From CALBPI01 sp038533155 (GTDB lineage: Bacteria > Pseudomonadota > Gammaproteobacteria > Steroidobacterales > Woeseiaceae): a stretch of DNA of 64,000 bases. A model generated the notes under the pieces. It was given only the letters and a program-made list of their open reading frames with translations, made no database searches and was not told the origin of the DNA. A program made the position numbers and the translations under genes. The DNA lies in the NCBI GenBank assembly GCA_038533155.1, contig JBCAZH010000006.1:1-64000 (forward strand), read 5' to 3'. Positions 1 through 8,900 of this stretch are shown here, piece after piece (position 1 is the first letter of the stretch; the number at the start of each line of letters is the position of its first letter).

Positions 1-78
1 AAAATCAACGCCAAGCGGCAGACCAGCTAATCCGAGCATGCGGCCGAGTTGGCCACCTCCGATAACCCCGACTCGCAT
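1..78 (-). CDS. purK: 5-(carboxyamino)imidazole ribonucleotide synthase, N-terminal fragment
   Basis: Only the first 26 codons lie in the window. They read MRVGVIGGGQLGRML and onward, the typical PurK N-terminus with its glycine-rich nucleotide-binding loop. PurK is an ATP-grasp enzyme that carboxylates AIR to N5-CAIR in de novo purine synthesis. The ATG is at 78-76, four bases downstream of the purE stop, so purE and purK form one leftward operon. The gene is cut by the window edge and is not necessarily truncated in the genome. Confidence 0.9.
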   Translation of the reverse strand, partial: MRVGVIGGGQLGRMLGLAGLPLGVDF

Positions 79-82
79 CAGA

Positions 83-574
83 CTACTCGACGCTCGGATC
101 CGGGCGCTCGAGGACTCGTGCGGTTTGTTCGGCACGCCACTGCCGCAGTCGTTCAGCTATGCCATCGTCGGTTAGCGCCAGTATCGCAGCGGCCAGTAGG
201 GCGGCATTGGTCGCGCCGGCAGCACCGATAGCGAGCGTGCCAACCGGAATGCCAGCCGGCATCTGGACGATGGATAGGAGTGAGTCAATGCCGTTAATAG
301 CGCGCGATTTTACAGGTACCCCTAGAACCGGGAGTTCGGTTTTCGCTGCCGCCATTCCAGGCAGATGGGCCGCGCCACCCGCGCCCGCGATAATCACCTT
401 CAGGCCGCGCGACGCGGCGGACTCGCAGTACTCAAAGAGCAGATCAGGCGTTCGATGTGCGGATACCACACGCACTTCGTGACCAATCTCCAGTTTGTTA
501 AGAGTCTGGCTGCTATTCGCCATGGTCTCCCAGTCGCTGGTCGACCCCATTATCACGCCGACTTTAACCGTCAT
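83..574 (-). CDS. purE: N5-carboxyaminoimidazole ribonucleotide mutase
   Basis: This 163-residue protein has the class I PurE hallmarks: MGSTSDW near residues 9-15, the SAHRTP motif with the catalytic His at about residue 40, and a glycine/alanine-rich GAGGAAHLPG segment. PurE moves the carboxylate of N5-CAIR to C4 to give CAIR, directly after PurK. Its start overlaps the end of the upstream darP gene by 11 bases and it lies four bases before purK, so the three are probably co-transcribed. Confidence 0.96.
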   Translation of the reverse strand: MTVKVGVIMGSTSDWETMANSSQTLNKLEIGHEVRVVSAHRTPDLLFEYCESAASRGLKVIIAGAGGAAHLPGMAAAKTELPVLGVPVKSRAINGIDSLLSIVQMPAGIPVGTLAIGAAGATNAALLAAAILALTDDGIAERLRQWRAEQTARVLERPDPSVE

Positions 575-1088
575 GTCGGTCTTCTCCTATGGTGTCCAGA
601 GCCGCGTGGAGCAAGCGAAACAGCGATCTGGAGTGTTGCTTGCGGCGAGATTCTACTTGGGTTGCGTGATAGGCGCTAACTTCGCTGTCCAATGACTTTA
701 GGACATCGTCGCTCAGTGCGGCCGCGAGACTTGGGTCGAGCGCCTTGCCACTCAACAGCCGGTCCCGCCAACGCTCCGCTCGGCGAAAGCGGCGGCGATC
801 CCTGTTACTGGCTTCCGCAGACGTGTCCAGTGCCTGTTCGATGGGTTCGATATCCGTATCGCGCAACAGACGTGCAATGTACTGCTTCTGTCGCCTCAAA
901 GCACCATGCGCGGTCATCTGTCGCGCTTGCCGAATCTGATCGCGCACATCGTCAGAGAGGGGAATTTTGCCGAGCGCCGTGGCCTTCATTGCAACCAAAG
1001 TGTCCACTAACTTGCGAACCCGCTGGGCGTCGCGTTTGCGGGCAGATTTACTGGGTTTCTCGGATCGAATGTCAGCGCGATTCTTCAT
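564..1088 (-). CDS. darP: DarP/YjgA-family ribosome-associated protein (DUF615)
   Basis: This 174-residue, highly charged protein has the YjgA/DUF615 pattern: a Lys/Arg-rich N-terminus, the QRVRKLVDTLVAMK helix, the LGKIPLSDDVRDQI segment, and a C-terminal SRSLFRLLHAALD. The family assists late 50S subunit maturation in E. coli. It is divergent from pmbA, the same neighbour as in E. coli, with about 100 bases between the two starts. ATG at 1088-1086. Confidence 0.9.
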   Translation of the reverse strand: MKNRADIRSEKPSKSARKRDAQRVRKLVDTLVAMKATALGKIPLSDDVRDQIRQARQMTAHGALRRQKQYIARLLRDTDIEPIEQALDTSAEASNRDRRRFRRAERWRDRLLSGKALDPSLAAALSDDVLKSLDSEVSAYHATQVESRRKQHSRSLFRLLHAALDTIGEDRHDG

Positions 1089-1191
1089 GGAATGCCGTAT
1101 TTCGGCGGTGAGGGCGCGAGAATAGCATGTCTGTGGGTATCCAACGCACGCGCACGGTACACTGCGACCCGTTGACGAGGAGAATCGATTG

Positions 1192-2535
1192 ATGGACGAG
1201 AGGGAGATTGCTGCTGAAGCAGAACGGCTGGCGCAGGATGCGGTGACTGTAGCGTTGAGTTACGCATCCGCCCACGGCGCAGATGCAGTCGAAGCTGGCG
1301 CAAGCTTCGAGACTGGGTTGAATGTGACGGCTCGGCAACGTGACATCGAATCGCTGGAGTTTCAGAACGATCGAGGTTTCTCCGTCACGGTGTATCGCGA
1401 TCAACGCAAAGGCAGTGCCAGCACATCCGACCTCTCCGCCGAAGCGATTGAGTCGACGGTGGCAAAGGCGTTGTACATCGCGGACCAAACCGAACAGGAT
1501 CCCTACTGCGGGCTCGCTGACGCGGCTTTGATGGCAACGTCCGAGTTGGATCTCGAGCTCGATCACGGCTGGGCGCTGGATTCGGATGCGGCTGGAGATC
1601 TGGCGCTCGAAATCGAAGCGGCTGCATTGGACCACGATTCACGAGTATCAAACTCCGAGGGGGCATCGGTCGCGACGCAACGGAGTTTGTCCGTGTACGG
1701 AAACTCGCACGGATTCATTGGTACGCAACGTCGCTCGCTACACTCGGTCAGTTGCTCAGTGTTGGCAGAGAATGCCGACGGAATGGAGCGCGACTACTAC
1801 TTCGATACCGCTCGCAACCCAGCCAGACTGTTGAGCGGTGTCACGGTCGGCGAACGAGCAGCACAACGGGTGGTCGCGCGTCTTTCGCCGACTAAGTTGG
1901 ACACGCGGGATGCGCCGGTGTTGTTTCATGCCGATTTGGCGGGTGGGTTGATTGGGCATCTGCTGTCCGCGATCGCAGGAGGTGCGCAGTACCGCAAAGC
2001 GACCTACTTGTTAGACGCTCTTGGTCGCGACGTGATGCATTCCAATATCAGTGTCTTCGAACGACCGCATCTTGCTGAGGGCATGGGCAGCACTTCGTTC
2101 GACGCGGAGGGCGTCGCAACTCAACCAAGCCATATCATCCGCGACGGCGTGTTAGAGCGATACATTTTGTCGAGTTACTCGGCTCGCCGGCTCGGCAGAC
2201 AAACCACAGGCAATGCCGGAGGCGTTCATAACGCGACGGTGTCGGGCGGCGGAGGTTCGCTAGGCGATATGTTGGCCAAGTTGGACTGCGGTTTCTTGGT
2301 CACGGAGATGATGGGTCAGGGCGTCAATGTTGTCACGGGTGATTACAGCCGCGGGGCAGCCGGGTTCTGGGTTGAGAACGGCGAGATTCAGTACCCCATC
2401 AGTGAGGTCACGGTCGCGGGCAATCTCGACGATATGTTTCGAAACATCGTGGCGATTGGTGACGATCGCGATGAGCGGCGCGCCATCCATTGCGGCAGTG
2501 TGTTGATTGAGCGTATGAAAATTGCCGGCAACTGA
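1192..2535 (+). CDS. pmbA: PmbA/TldE-family metalloprotease subunit
   Basis: A protein of about 447 residues of the TldD/PmbA (U62) family. It has the family's long N-terminal domain (VEAGASFETGLNVTARQRDIESLEF) and glycine-rich C-terminal segments (TGNAGGVHNATVSGGGG, GQGVNVVTGDYSRGAAGFW). PmbA/TldE is the non-catalytic partner of TldD, which degrades unfolded peptides and processes some modified peptides. I chose the ATG at 1192 because AGGAG lies nine bases upstream; a TTG one codon earlier is the alternative. tldD is not in this window. Confidence 0.93.
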   Translation: MDEREIAAEAERLAQDAVTVALSYASAHGADAVEAGASFETGLNVTARQRDIESLEFQNDRGFSVTVYRDQRKGSASTSDLSAEAIESTVAKALYIADQTEQDPYCGLADAALMATSELDLELDHGWALDSDAAGDLALEIEAAALDHDSRVSNSEGASVATQRSLSVYGNSHGFIGTQRRSLHSVSCSVLAENADGMERDYYFDTARNPARLLSGVTVGERAAQRVVARLSPTKLDTRDAPVLFHADLAGGLIGHLLSAIAGGAQYRKATYLLDALGRDVMHSNISVFERPHLAEGMGSTSFDAEGVATQPSHIIRDGVLERYILSSYSARRLGRQTTGNAGGVHNATVSGGGGSLGDMLAKLDCGFLVTEMMGQGVNVVTGDYSRGAAGFWVENGEIQYPISEVTVAGNLDDMFRNIVAIGDDRDERRAIHCGSVLIERMKIAGN

Positions 2536-2542
2536 GCGGACG

Positions 2543-3844
2543 CTACGGTGGAGCTGTCCACTCTGCCAAAGTTTGTTGTGCGATCCCCGACCGTATCTGT
2601 GAGTCGATTTGATTGAGTACCGCCTCGGACTCGTCTGACCATGTCGGTAAAGACACGAGCCCAGTCTTGCCAGACCGGACGACGTTGATGATGTCTGCGA
2701 GCGTCACTTCATGGATATCCCGCGCCGGTATTAGCCGGTCTTTGGCCGTAACGATGAGTAGCCCCGCCGTCTCCAATTCGTTGGCAATGCCCTGCAAGTA
2801 AATTCCTGCGATGCCGATCCGGTCGGCGAGCTGTCGCAAGGTCATGTCGTCCCGATTGCCTCGAAATCCGATCGCCGCGGCGCGCATCAGTTCGAGCGCG
2901 ATTTGCTCACGTGTTGCATTCGGCATGGAAGGTTCGTCTTCACCAATTTTTAGGTAAGCACGGTTTTGGAAGTAGAAGGCGATACGAGCGCCTAGTAGTA
3001 ACACCAGCCAATTCACGTATAGCCAAATCAGCGCGAGGATTGCGATGGCGAAGCCCGCGTAGATCACCAAAGTCCGGGTACTAGTGGCGACGAACTCCGC
3101 AAAGAATACACCGCACAATGCCCACAGGGAGCCTGCCGTTGCACCGCCGATTAGGGCTGCACGCCACTCAACTCTGGCGTTGGGCAACCACTTGTAGAGA
3201 GCGGTGAACAACGAGATGACCATCAGTATGGGCAGAGCCTTTCCGACCCCCACCGTCACCGAGCCGAACACGGCTGACTCAGCGACGACCTGTGCAACTG
3301 CAGTGTTTCTGAGAGAGGCCAGCGCCGTAAATGCGAGCGCCATAACCAATGGTGCGACGAGTAGCACTGCGGCGTAGTCGACGATTCTTCGGCTGAGGCT
3401 GCGTGCACTGCCGACGTGCCACACAAAATTGAAGCTCGCCTCGACCTTTTGCACCATTGAGATCGCGGTGTACAAGAACAGTGCGAGCGACAGTCCTCCG
3501 AGTACTGACCCTCGGACATTGTCGACCATACCGAGCACGTTGTCGGTCAGGTTCTGCCCCTGTGGTCCAAGTGGTGCAAGGAATTCGTTCAACAACGGGG
3601 CCAATTCGAGATGCAGGTTGAGTCCACGCAAAACCGAGAAACTGAACGCGATCAGCGGCACTGTTGCCAGCAGGGTTGAGTACACGAGGCCCATCGCATG
3701 CAACGACAGTTGTCCTCCGATCAGATCGCGCGAGAGTCCGAATAGGTATCGCAACACGACAACCGGGAAGCGGGCCCACCACGGTCTCGTCGCGTGCCTT
3801 TTATCCCACAGCCATTCATGTAAGCGTTGCGTCATCCCCACCAT
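2543..3844 (-). CDS. YihY/BrkB-family inner-membrane protein with C-terminal winged-helix-like domain
   Basis: A 433-residue protein. The N-terminal 290 residues or so carry about six hydrophobic segments and the family signature around ALIWLYVNWLVLLLGARIAFYFQNRAYL. The soluble C-terminal 140 residues contain TLRQLADRIGIAGIYLQGIANEL, which resembles a winged helix. Family members were once called ribonuclease BN, but this fold is a membrane protein of unsettled function. It converges on pmbA with seven bases between stops. The length fits the long form seen in Xanthomonadales and Neisseria rather than the shorter E. coli YihY. Confidence 0.85.
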   Translation of the reverse strand: MVGMTQRLHEWLWDKRHATRPWWARFPVVVLRYLFGLSRDLIGGQLSLHAMGLVYSTLLATVPLIAFSFSVLRGLNLHLELAPLLNEFLAPLGPQGQNLTDNVLGMVDNVRGSVLGGLSLALFLYTAISMVQKVEASFNFVWHVGSARSLSRRIVDYAAVLLVAPLVMALAFTALASLRNTAVAQVVAESAVFGSVTVGVGKALPILMVISLFTALYKWLPNARVEWRAALIGGATAGSLWALCGVFFAEFVATSTRTLVIYAGFAIAILALIWLYVNWLVLLLGARIAFYFQNRAYLKIGEDEPSMPNATREQIALELMRAAAIGFRGNRDDMTLRQLADRIGIAGIYLQGIANELETAGLLIVTAKDRLIPARDIHEVTLADIINVVRSGKTGLVSLPTWSDESEAVLNQIDSQIRSGIAQQTLAEWTAPP

Positions 3845-3885
3845 GGCGGCAATGTAGCAGCTTCATAGCATCGAGGGGAAAACCC

Positions 3886-4731
3886 GTGTCGCAGGTTGAG
3901 CAGGTTAAGGGCGACTATCCTGAACGAATTGTCTGCATGACCGAAGAGACCACCGAGGTGCTCTACGATCTCGACGAGTCGCATCGGATTGTCGGGATTT
4001 CCGGGTTTACGGTGCGCCCGCCACGGGCGCGCAAGGAGAAACCTAAGGTCTCTGCTTTCACGAGTGCGAAGATTGACCGAATCCTTGAGCTCGCTCCAGA
4101 TCTTGTGCTCGGATTCTCCGACATTCAGGCGGATATCGCAGCCGAGCTTGTGCGCAACGGTGTGACCGTCAAAATTTTCAACCAACGGTCGGTCAAAGGA
4201 ATCTTTCAGATGATCCGCGTGCTGGGCGGCATGATCGGTTGCGAAGCCAAGGCGCAAGACTACGCCCGCCGTTTAGAGGCAGGTCTCGAGCGTCTTGCGA
4301 CGCGAGAACTACCGGCACGCCCAAGAATCTATTTTGAAGAATGGGACGAGCCAATGATCAGCGGGATTCGGTGGGTCAGCGAACTGATCGAAGTCGCGGG
4401 CGGGGAAGACTGTTTTGCAGAACTAGGTGCCGAGTCCCTGGCCAAAAACCGGATCATTGCCGATCCAGACACTGTTGTCGCAGCGAATCCCGACATCATT
4501 GTCGGTTCTTGGTGCGGCAAGAAGTTTCGCCCCGAACGCGTCGCTGAGCGCCATGGTTGGGAGAATATCGCGGCCGTTCGGCGAGGGCATGTGTATGAAG
4601 TTAAGTCGGCGCTGATACTCCAGCCCGGGCCTGCGGCACTCACGGAAGGTGTTGCTGAGTTAGCGGCGATTGTTGACCGATGGGTTGCCGATACTCACGC
4701 CACTGCGGTAAGTCGTGAGAACGCCTCCTGA
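3886..4731 (+). CDS. BtuF-like substrate-binding-fold protein without signal peptide
   Basis: Predicted 281 residues from a GTG at 3886, preceded by GAGGGG at 3873-3878. An upstream ATG in the same frame has no ribosome site and runs into yihY. The sequence has the periplasmic-binding-protein class III pattern: ERIVCMTEETTEVLYDL, then SAFTSAKIDRILELAPDLVLGF, then a long helix, then PDTVVAANPDIIVGSWCGKK. This matches proteins annotated as cobalamin-binding or iron-complex-binding ABC components. There is no signal peptide or lipobox, so it should be cytoplasmic, and no permease or ATPase gene is adjacent. Its last 37 bases overlap the end of purC on the other strand. The ligand is unknown. Confidence 0.75.
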   Translation: MSQVEQVKGDYPERIVCMTEETTEVLYDLDESHRIVGISGFTVRPPRARKEKPKVSAFTSAKIDRILELAPDLVLGFSDIQADIAAELVRNGVTVKIFNQRSVKGIFQMIRVLGGMIGCEAKAQDYARRLEAGLERLATRELPARPRIYFEEWDEPMISGIRWVSELIEVAGGEDCFAELGAESLAKNRIIADPDTVVAANPDIIVGSWCGKKFRPERVAERHGWENIAAVRRGHVYEVKSALILQPGPAALTEGVAELAAIVDRWVADTHATAVSRENAS

Positions 4732-5591
4732 TAGCGTGCTGTTGTGCCCTCGACGACTTCGCCAGGTAGTTCCGGTCCTGGTGGTGTTTTGTCCCAATCC
4801 AGCGTCTCCAGATAGTCGCGCACGAATTGTTTGTCGAAGCTCGCTGGGCTGTCACCGGGGCGATAATCGTCCGCTGGCCAGAAGCGGGATGAATCTGGGG
4901 TTAGCGCCTCATCGATCAGCGTGATGACACCGTCCTTATCGACACCAAACTCGAACTTGGTATCGGCGATGATGATTCCGCGGACGCTCGCGAACGCAGC
5001 GCCGAACGCGTACAGGCTCAATGAGATGCGCTTCACCTCGTCGGCGGTCGGAGTGCCGATCAAGTCGGCTAAAGTATCGAAATCGATGTTCTCATCGTGG
5101 TCACCGACAGCGGCTTTGGTCGCTGGTGTAAACAGCGGTTGTGGCAGGCGATCTGCAAGACGCATCCCGGCTTCGAGGCGATGGCCGCAAACAATGCCCG
5201 ACTGTTGATAGTCCTTCCATCCCGATCCGATCAAATAGCCTCTGACCACCGCCTCCATTGGCAGCGGTTCAAGTCTGCGAACGATCATGGTGCGGGAATT
5301 TAGCGATCGATTGTTGGGCGTATCTCCCGCGACGTCCGTTAGCTGCAGATCGGTAAGATGATTCGGCACGATTTCGCGCGTCGCGTCGAACCAAAAGCGC
5401 GACATTCGTGTGAGCACTTCGCCTTTGCCCGGTATCCCATTCGGTAGGATGACATCGAATGCCGAAAGTCGGTCTGTCGCTACGAGTGCGAGATGCTCAT
5501 CGTCGATCGCGAAAATATCTCGTACTTTTCCTCGCGCGATGAGCGGGAAACCCTCGAGCGTCGCCTCGAGTACTGCGGTGGATTGGGGCAT
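4695..5591 (-). CDS. purC: Phosphoribosylaminoimidazole-succinocarboxamide synthase
   Basis: The protein has 298 residues from the ATG at 5591 (MPQSTAVLEA), the long-form SAICAR synthetase length. Recognisable motifs are LIARGKVRDIF, DRLSAFDV, VVRGYLIGSGWKDY, IADTKFEFG and EALTPDSSRFWP. The enzyme joins aspartate to CAIR using ATP. An in-frame start further upstream would add 45 poorly conserved residues and is less likely. The 3' end overlaps the convergent BtuF-like gene by 37 bases. This is the third purine gene in the window, separate from purEK. Confidence 0.95.
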   Translation of the reverse strand: MPQSTAVLEATLEGFPLIARGKVRDIFAIDDEHLALVATDRLSAFDVILPNGIPGKGEVLTRMSRFWFDATREIVPNHLTDLQLTDVAGDTPNNRSLNSRTMIVRRLEPLPMEAVVRGYLIGSGWKDYQQSGIVCGHRLEAGMRLADRLPQPLFTPATKAAVGDHDENIDFDTLADLIGTPTADEVKRISLSLYAFGAAFASVRGIIIADTKFEFGVDKDGVITLIDEALTPDSSRFWPADDYRPGDSPASFDKQFVRDYLETLDWDKTPPGPELPGEVVEGTTARYQEAFSRLTAVA

Positions 5592-5673
5592 GGCGGGGAG
5601 GTGCGTCGCAAAAGTCGATAGAATGATGCGGTGACTGGAATCTCGACGCAACCGATAGATACTGGTAGGTGCC

Positions 5674-6441
5674 GTGACGTTTCTGGGTAAGTTAGTGGGC
5701 AGTCTGGCAGGAATCGCGACCGGCAAGTGGGTCTTGGCCGTCTTGGGCCTCGCGCTGGGGCATCAATTCGATCGCGGTTTCTCAAAGTATGTGCGCCATA
5801 CCATGCCGAAGTCTTTTGTCCGCGTCGCGTTTGCCGCGATGGGGCATCTCGCGAAAGCGGATGGCAGGGTGACGGAAGCCGAGATTCGTTTGGCCCGGGC
5901 GGCCATGCGCAGTCTCGATCTGGACGCCAAGACCACCCAGGCGGCGATGCGCGCGTTCAACACCGGCAAGCAGCCAGGTTTCAACCTAGAAGCTCAGTTG
6001 CGCGAATTGCGAGAGGAAGTGGGGGACACGGCCGGTATGGGGGAGCAGTTGGTCGCTTTTCTGCTGCCCGTTTTGTTATTGAAGCAGGACGTCAGCAGTG
6101 CCGAGCGACGCGTCCTGTGGCAAGTAGCGCGCACGTTCGAGCTGAGTCGCGTCGATGTAGCCCAGATGGAAGCGCGCGCGCGGTTGGGGCGCCACTTTAA
6201 GGCTGACGCGCAGGCGCCGCCAGTGCAGGATCGTGCAACCGATGCGTTCGAAGTCCTTGGGATAGGGCCAGAAGCGTCCAACGCGCAAATCAAAACTGCC
6301 TATCGTCGACTGATGAACCGGTATCATCCCGACAAGCTCGCTGCCAGCGCGAGCGAACAAGATTTGGAATCGGCGAGTCGCAAGACACGGGAAGTGCGCG
6401 AAGCGTACGAATTGTTGCGTGCGCGGAGGGGGTTTAAGTGA
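5674..6441 (+). CDS. djlA: DjlA-like membrane-anchored J-domain co-chaperone
   Basis: A 255-residue protein from a GTG at 5674. A hydrophobic N-terminal helix (residues about 5-30) is followed by a central TerB-like helical domain (AAMGHLAKADGRVTEAEIRLARAAM). A C-terminal J domain carries the HPD motif at residues 218-220. The order TM-TerB-J is that of DjlA, an inner-membrane co-chaperone that stimulates DnaK. The stop codon abuts the rpe start, so the two are translationally adjacent. It is divergent from purC. Confidence 0.9.
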   Translation: MTFLGKLVGSLAGIATGKWVLAVLGLALGHQFDRGFSKYVRHTMPKSFVRVAFAAMGHLAKADGRVTEAEIRLARAAMRSLDLDAKTTQAAMRAFNTGKQPGFNLEAQLRELREEVGDTAGMGEQLVAFLLPVLLLKQDVSSAERRVLWQVARTFELSRVDVAQMEARARLGRHFKADAQAPPVQDRATDAFEVLGIGPEASNAQIKTAYRRLMNRYHPDKLAASASEQDLESASRKTREVREAYELLRARRGFK

Positions 6442-7131
6442 ATGGGAACCAGTGTGAGTAAATCTGATTGCGTGATTGCACCTTCAATACTGTCGGCGGA
6501 TTTCGCACGACTCGGTGAAGACGTTGACCGTGTGCTGCAAGCCGGTGCGGACTGGGTTCATTTCGATGTAATGGACAATCACTTTGTGCCGAATCTCACG
6601 ATCGGTCCAATGGTCTGCCAAGCGCTTCGCGACTATGGCGTCGTCGCGCCGATCGACGTGCACCTCATGATAGAGCCTGTCGACGCGATCATCCCCGAAT
6701 TTGCAAAGGCCGGTGCGTCCATAATCTCAATACACCCGGAGTCGACCCGACATCCAGATCGGTCGTTGGCGTTGATTCGAGAGAGTGGTTGTCAGGCGGG
6801 GTTGGTGTTGAGCCCCGCAACGCCACTGAGCTGGTTGGATCATGTTATGGACAAGATCGATTTGGTGCTCATCATGTCGGTGAATCCCGGATTCGGCGGG
6901 CAGAAGTTCATTCCTGAAGCACTGGCAAAGATTCGCGCGGTACGGGAGCGAATTGACCGCAGTGGTCGTGCAATTCGCTTGGAGATCGATGGTGGCGTGA
7001 AGCCTACCAATATTGCTGAGATTGCATCGGCTGGTGCGGATACTTTTGTCGCCGGTTCCGCGATATTCGGGAGCGACGACTACGCCGCAACGATTCGAAG
7101 CATGCGAGAAGCGATCGCCGCAGTTGGCTAA
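6442..7131 (+). CDS. rpe: Ribulose-phosphate 3-epimerase
   Basis: A 229-residue TIM barrel with all family motifs: APSILSADFARL, HFDVMDNHFVPN (metal-binding His40 and Asp42), HLMIEP, MSVNPGFGGQ and EIDGGV. It interconverts ribulose-5-phosphate and xylulose-5-phosphate in the pentose phosphate pathway. The ATG follows the djlA stop directly. No phosphoglycolate phosphatase (gph) follows, unlike the common rpe-gph arrangement. Confidence 0.97.
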   Translation: MGTSVSKSDCVIAPSILSADFARLGEDVDRVLQAGADWVHFDVMDNHFVPNLTIGPMVCQALRDYGVVAPIDVHLMIEPVDAIIPEFAKAGASIISIHPESTRHPDRSLALIRESGCQAGLVLSPATPLSWLDHVMDKIDLVLIMSVNPGFGGQKFIPEALAKIRAVRERIDRSGRAIRLEIDGGVKPTNIAEIASAGADTFVAGSAIFGSDDYAATIRSMREAIAAVG

Positions 7132-7329
7132 GGCGGCCCGCCGAGATCGATTCTCGTTGAGACGAGGCACCCCTGGAAGCGCACGGATCAGCCAGATCTG
7201 CTTGCACATGAGAGCGAGGAAGTGCTGGTCCCGGCGCCTTTGTCGTCACCCATAGAGAAGGCGTGACCGATAAGCCGGCGAAACGAACACCGGCCCACCT
7301 GAGGCGATCGTCGGTTCTGTGAGGCTTGC
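7132..7329. other. Intergenic region between convergent rpe and crp-like gene
   Basis: About 200 bases with no convincing gene. I see a short hairpin, CTCGT-TGAG-ACGAG, at 7153-7166 without a T-run. Two five-base stems are interleaved like a pseudoknot: 7236-7240 with 7258-7262, and 7245-7249 with 7263-7267. A weak GCCGG/CCGGC pair lies at 7274-7294. None has a T-tract, so no intrinsic terminator can be called. Confidence 0.4.
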
Positions 7330-7992
7330 CTAGATTTTGCGCTTCGGCCGAGCGCCGTAAACGACGATTGTCTTACCGCTGGCAGTAACCAAGCCTTGTT
7401 CTTCGAGGACCTTCAGCACACGGCCTGCCATTTCGCGACTGCAACCCACCAGGCGACTGAGTTCTTGGCGCGACACTTTGATCTGCATGCCGTCTGGGTG
7501 GGTCATCGCGTCCGGCTCGTTGCACAAGTCCATGATTGCATGAGCGACCCGTCCAGTGACGTCAACGAACGCCAAATCACCCAGTTTGCGGTTCGTGCGA
7601 TCCAATCGCGTCGCAAGTTGCGTCGCGAGCTCAAACACGAGGCCTGGGCTTTCGCTGGCGATCTGTCGGAATCGTGGATAGGTCATCTCGGCGATCTCGC
7701 ATTCTGTGCGAGTTCGCACCCAGGCGCTGCGCGTGGGTTGTTCGTAGAACAGTCCCATCTCGCCAAAGAACTGGCCCTTATTCAGGTACGCCAAGACCAT
7801 TTCGTTGCCGTCTTCGTCTTCGATCATCACTTCGACGGAGCCGTCGACGATGTAGTAGAGGATATCTGGCAGGTCCCCAGCATGAATCATGACCGTTTTC
7901 GACGGAACGGTCCGTACCCGGCAGTAGCTCAGGAATCGATTGATTGCAGGAACTTCACTCAACGGTTTGGTTGCATTGGTCGCCAATTGCAC
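7330..7992 (-). CDS. crp: Crp/Vfr/Clp-family cyclic-nucleotide-responsive transcription regulator
   Basis: A 220-residue protein very close to E. coli CRP over its whole length. The cyclic-nucleotide pocket includes FFGEMGLFYEQPTRSAWVRT, the hinge has LAFVDVTGR, and the C-terminal helix-turn-helix contains SRQELSRLVGCSREMAGRVLK before GKTIVVYGARPK. The start is a GTG at 7992 with GGAGGG a few bases upstream. In Xanthomonadales the orthologue (Clp) binds cyclic di-GMP rather than cAMP, so the ligand here is not settled. It lies downstream of coq7 on the same strand, 127 bases away. Confidence 0.93.
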   Translation of the reverse strand: MQLATNATKPLSEVPAINRFLSYCRVRTVPSKTVMIHAGDLPDILYYIVDGSVEVMIEDEDGNEMVLAYLNKGQFFGEMGLFYEQPTRSAWVRTRTECEIAEMTYPRFRQIASESPGLVFELATQLATRLDRTNRKLGDLAFVDVTGRVAHAIMDLCNEPDAMTHPDGMQIKVSRQELSRLVGCSREMAGRVLKVLEEQGLVTASGKTIVVYGARPKRKI

Positions 7993-8119
7993 GGCCCTCC
8001 ACGTGACACGCTCTAAGGTTTAGCTCGGGGACTTCCTTTGTTCACCGCGCCTTATGATTATATGTCAAGTGTAACCCGAAGCGCCGTACCACTGCACGCT
8101 GCCGAGTCAGCGATGGCGG

Positions 8120-8779
8120 TTACAGGCGAAACGCACCGGCCTTCATGACCCCCGATACTGCCCGCATCGCCGCCTTGACCGGCGTGGGGAGTTGCGCCGC
8201 ACCGGCGTCGCGAGCGTCTTTACCGTGCTCCGCTTCCTCTGCCCGCATCGTGCCAAGAATATCGCGGCTTCTTTGGTCACGGGCAGGGAGTCTTTCGAGG
8301 TGATCCTGCAGATGCTCGACGACCTGACGCTCAGTCTCGTCGATAAATCCCAAACCCCACTTGTCGCCCGCTATGCCGCTCAGCGCGCCAATGACGTACG
8401 CGCCCGCATACCAAGCGGGATTCAGCAGGCTTGGTCGCGCATCAAGTTCGCGCAGACGTCCGCGGCACCAAGCGAGGTGGTCGAACTCTTCCTCAGCTGC
8501 ATGGTGGAGTTTCTCTAGAATTTTCGCATCGCGTGCGACCAACGCGTGCCCTTGATACAAGCCTTGCGCCGCGACTTCGCCGGCGTCATTGACCCGCATC
8601 AAGTTCGCCGCGAGCGTGCGTTCGGCATCCGATAGGTTCGGGTCTCGCGTATCACCGGCCGGCGATGGGCGAGCAGGTTCGGGTGCGTGGCTTGCAACCG
8701 TTCGCAGTGCATTATCCGCGCTAGCGATCAGTCTCTCGAGCAAAGAAGTAGGTGCCTGTCTCATCGAAATGTGACTCAT
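8120..8779 (-). CDS. coq7: Demethoxyubiquinone hydroxylase (Coq7 family)
   Basis: A 219-residue di-iron hydroxylase. Iron ligands are visible as Glu68 (NDAGEVAAQ), Glu98-x-x-His101 (EEEFDHLAW), Glu150 (DETERQVVEHL) and Glu182-x-x-His185 (EEAEHGKD). Coq7 adds the C6 hydroxyl of ubiquinone and replaces the flavoprotein UbiF in many gammaproteobacteria. Its place next to a crp/clp gene matches Xanthomonadales. Confidence 0.95.
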   Translation of the reverse strand: MSHISMRQAPTSLLERLIASADNALRTVASHAPEPARPSPAGDTRDPNLSDAERTLAANLMRVNDAGEVAAQGLYQGHALVARDAKILEKLHHAAEEEFDHLAWCRGRLRELDARPSLLNPAWYAGAYVIGALSGIAGDKWGLGFIDETERQVVEHLQDHLERLPARDQRSRDILGTMRAEEAEHGKDARDAGAAQLPTPVKAAMRAVSGVMKAGAFRL

Positions 8780-8900
8780 TCATACGTTGGGCTAGTCTTG
8801 AATTGTAGCAGCTTGCATTCCACGGAAGCTTGGCTGTAGCGGGTGCCGTTGGCATAATCCGCGCCCTAAATTCCCATATCGGAACAGAGAGACACGACTT

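Noticed and set aside
7132..7329. A gene, tRNA or intrinsic terminator in the rpe-crp gap
   Set aside because: No open frame with a ribosome site, no cloverleaf, and no hairpin followed by a T-run were found.
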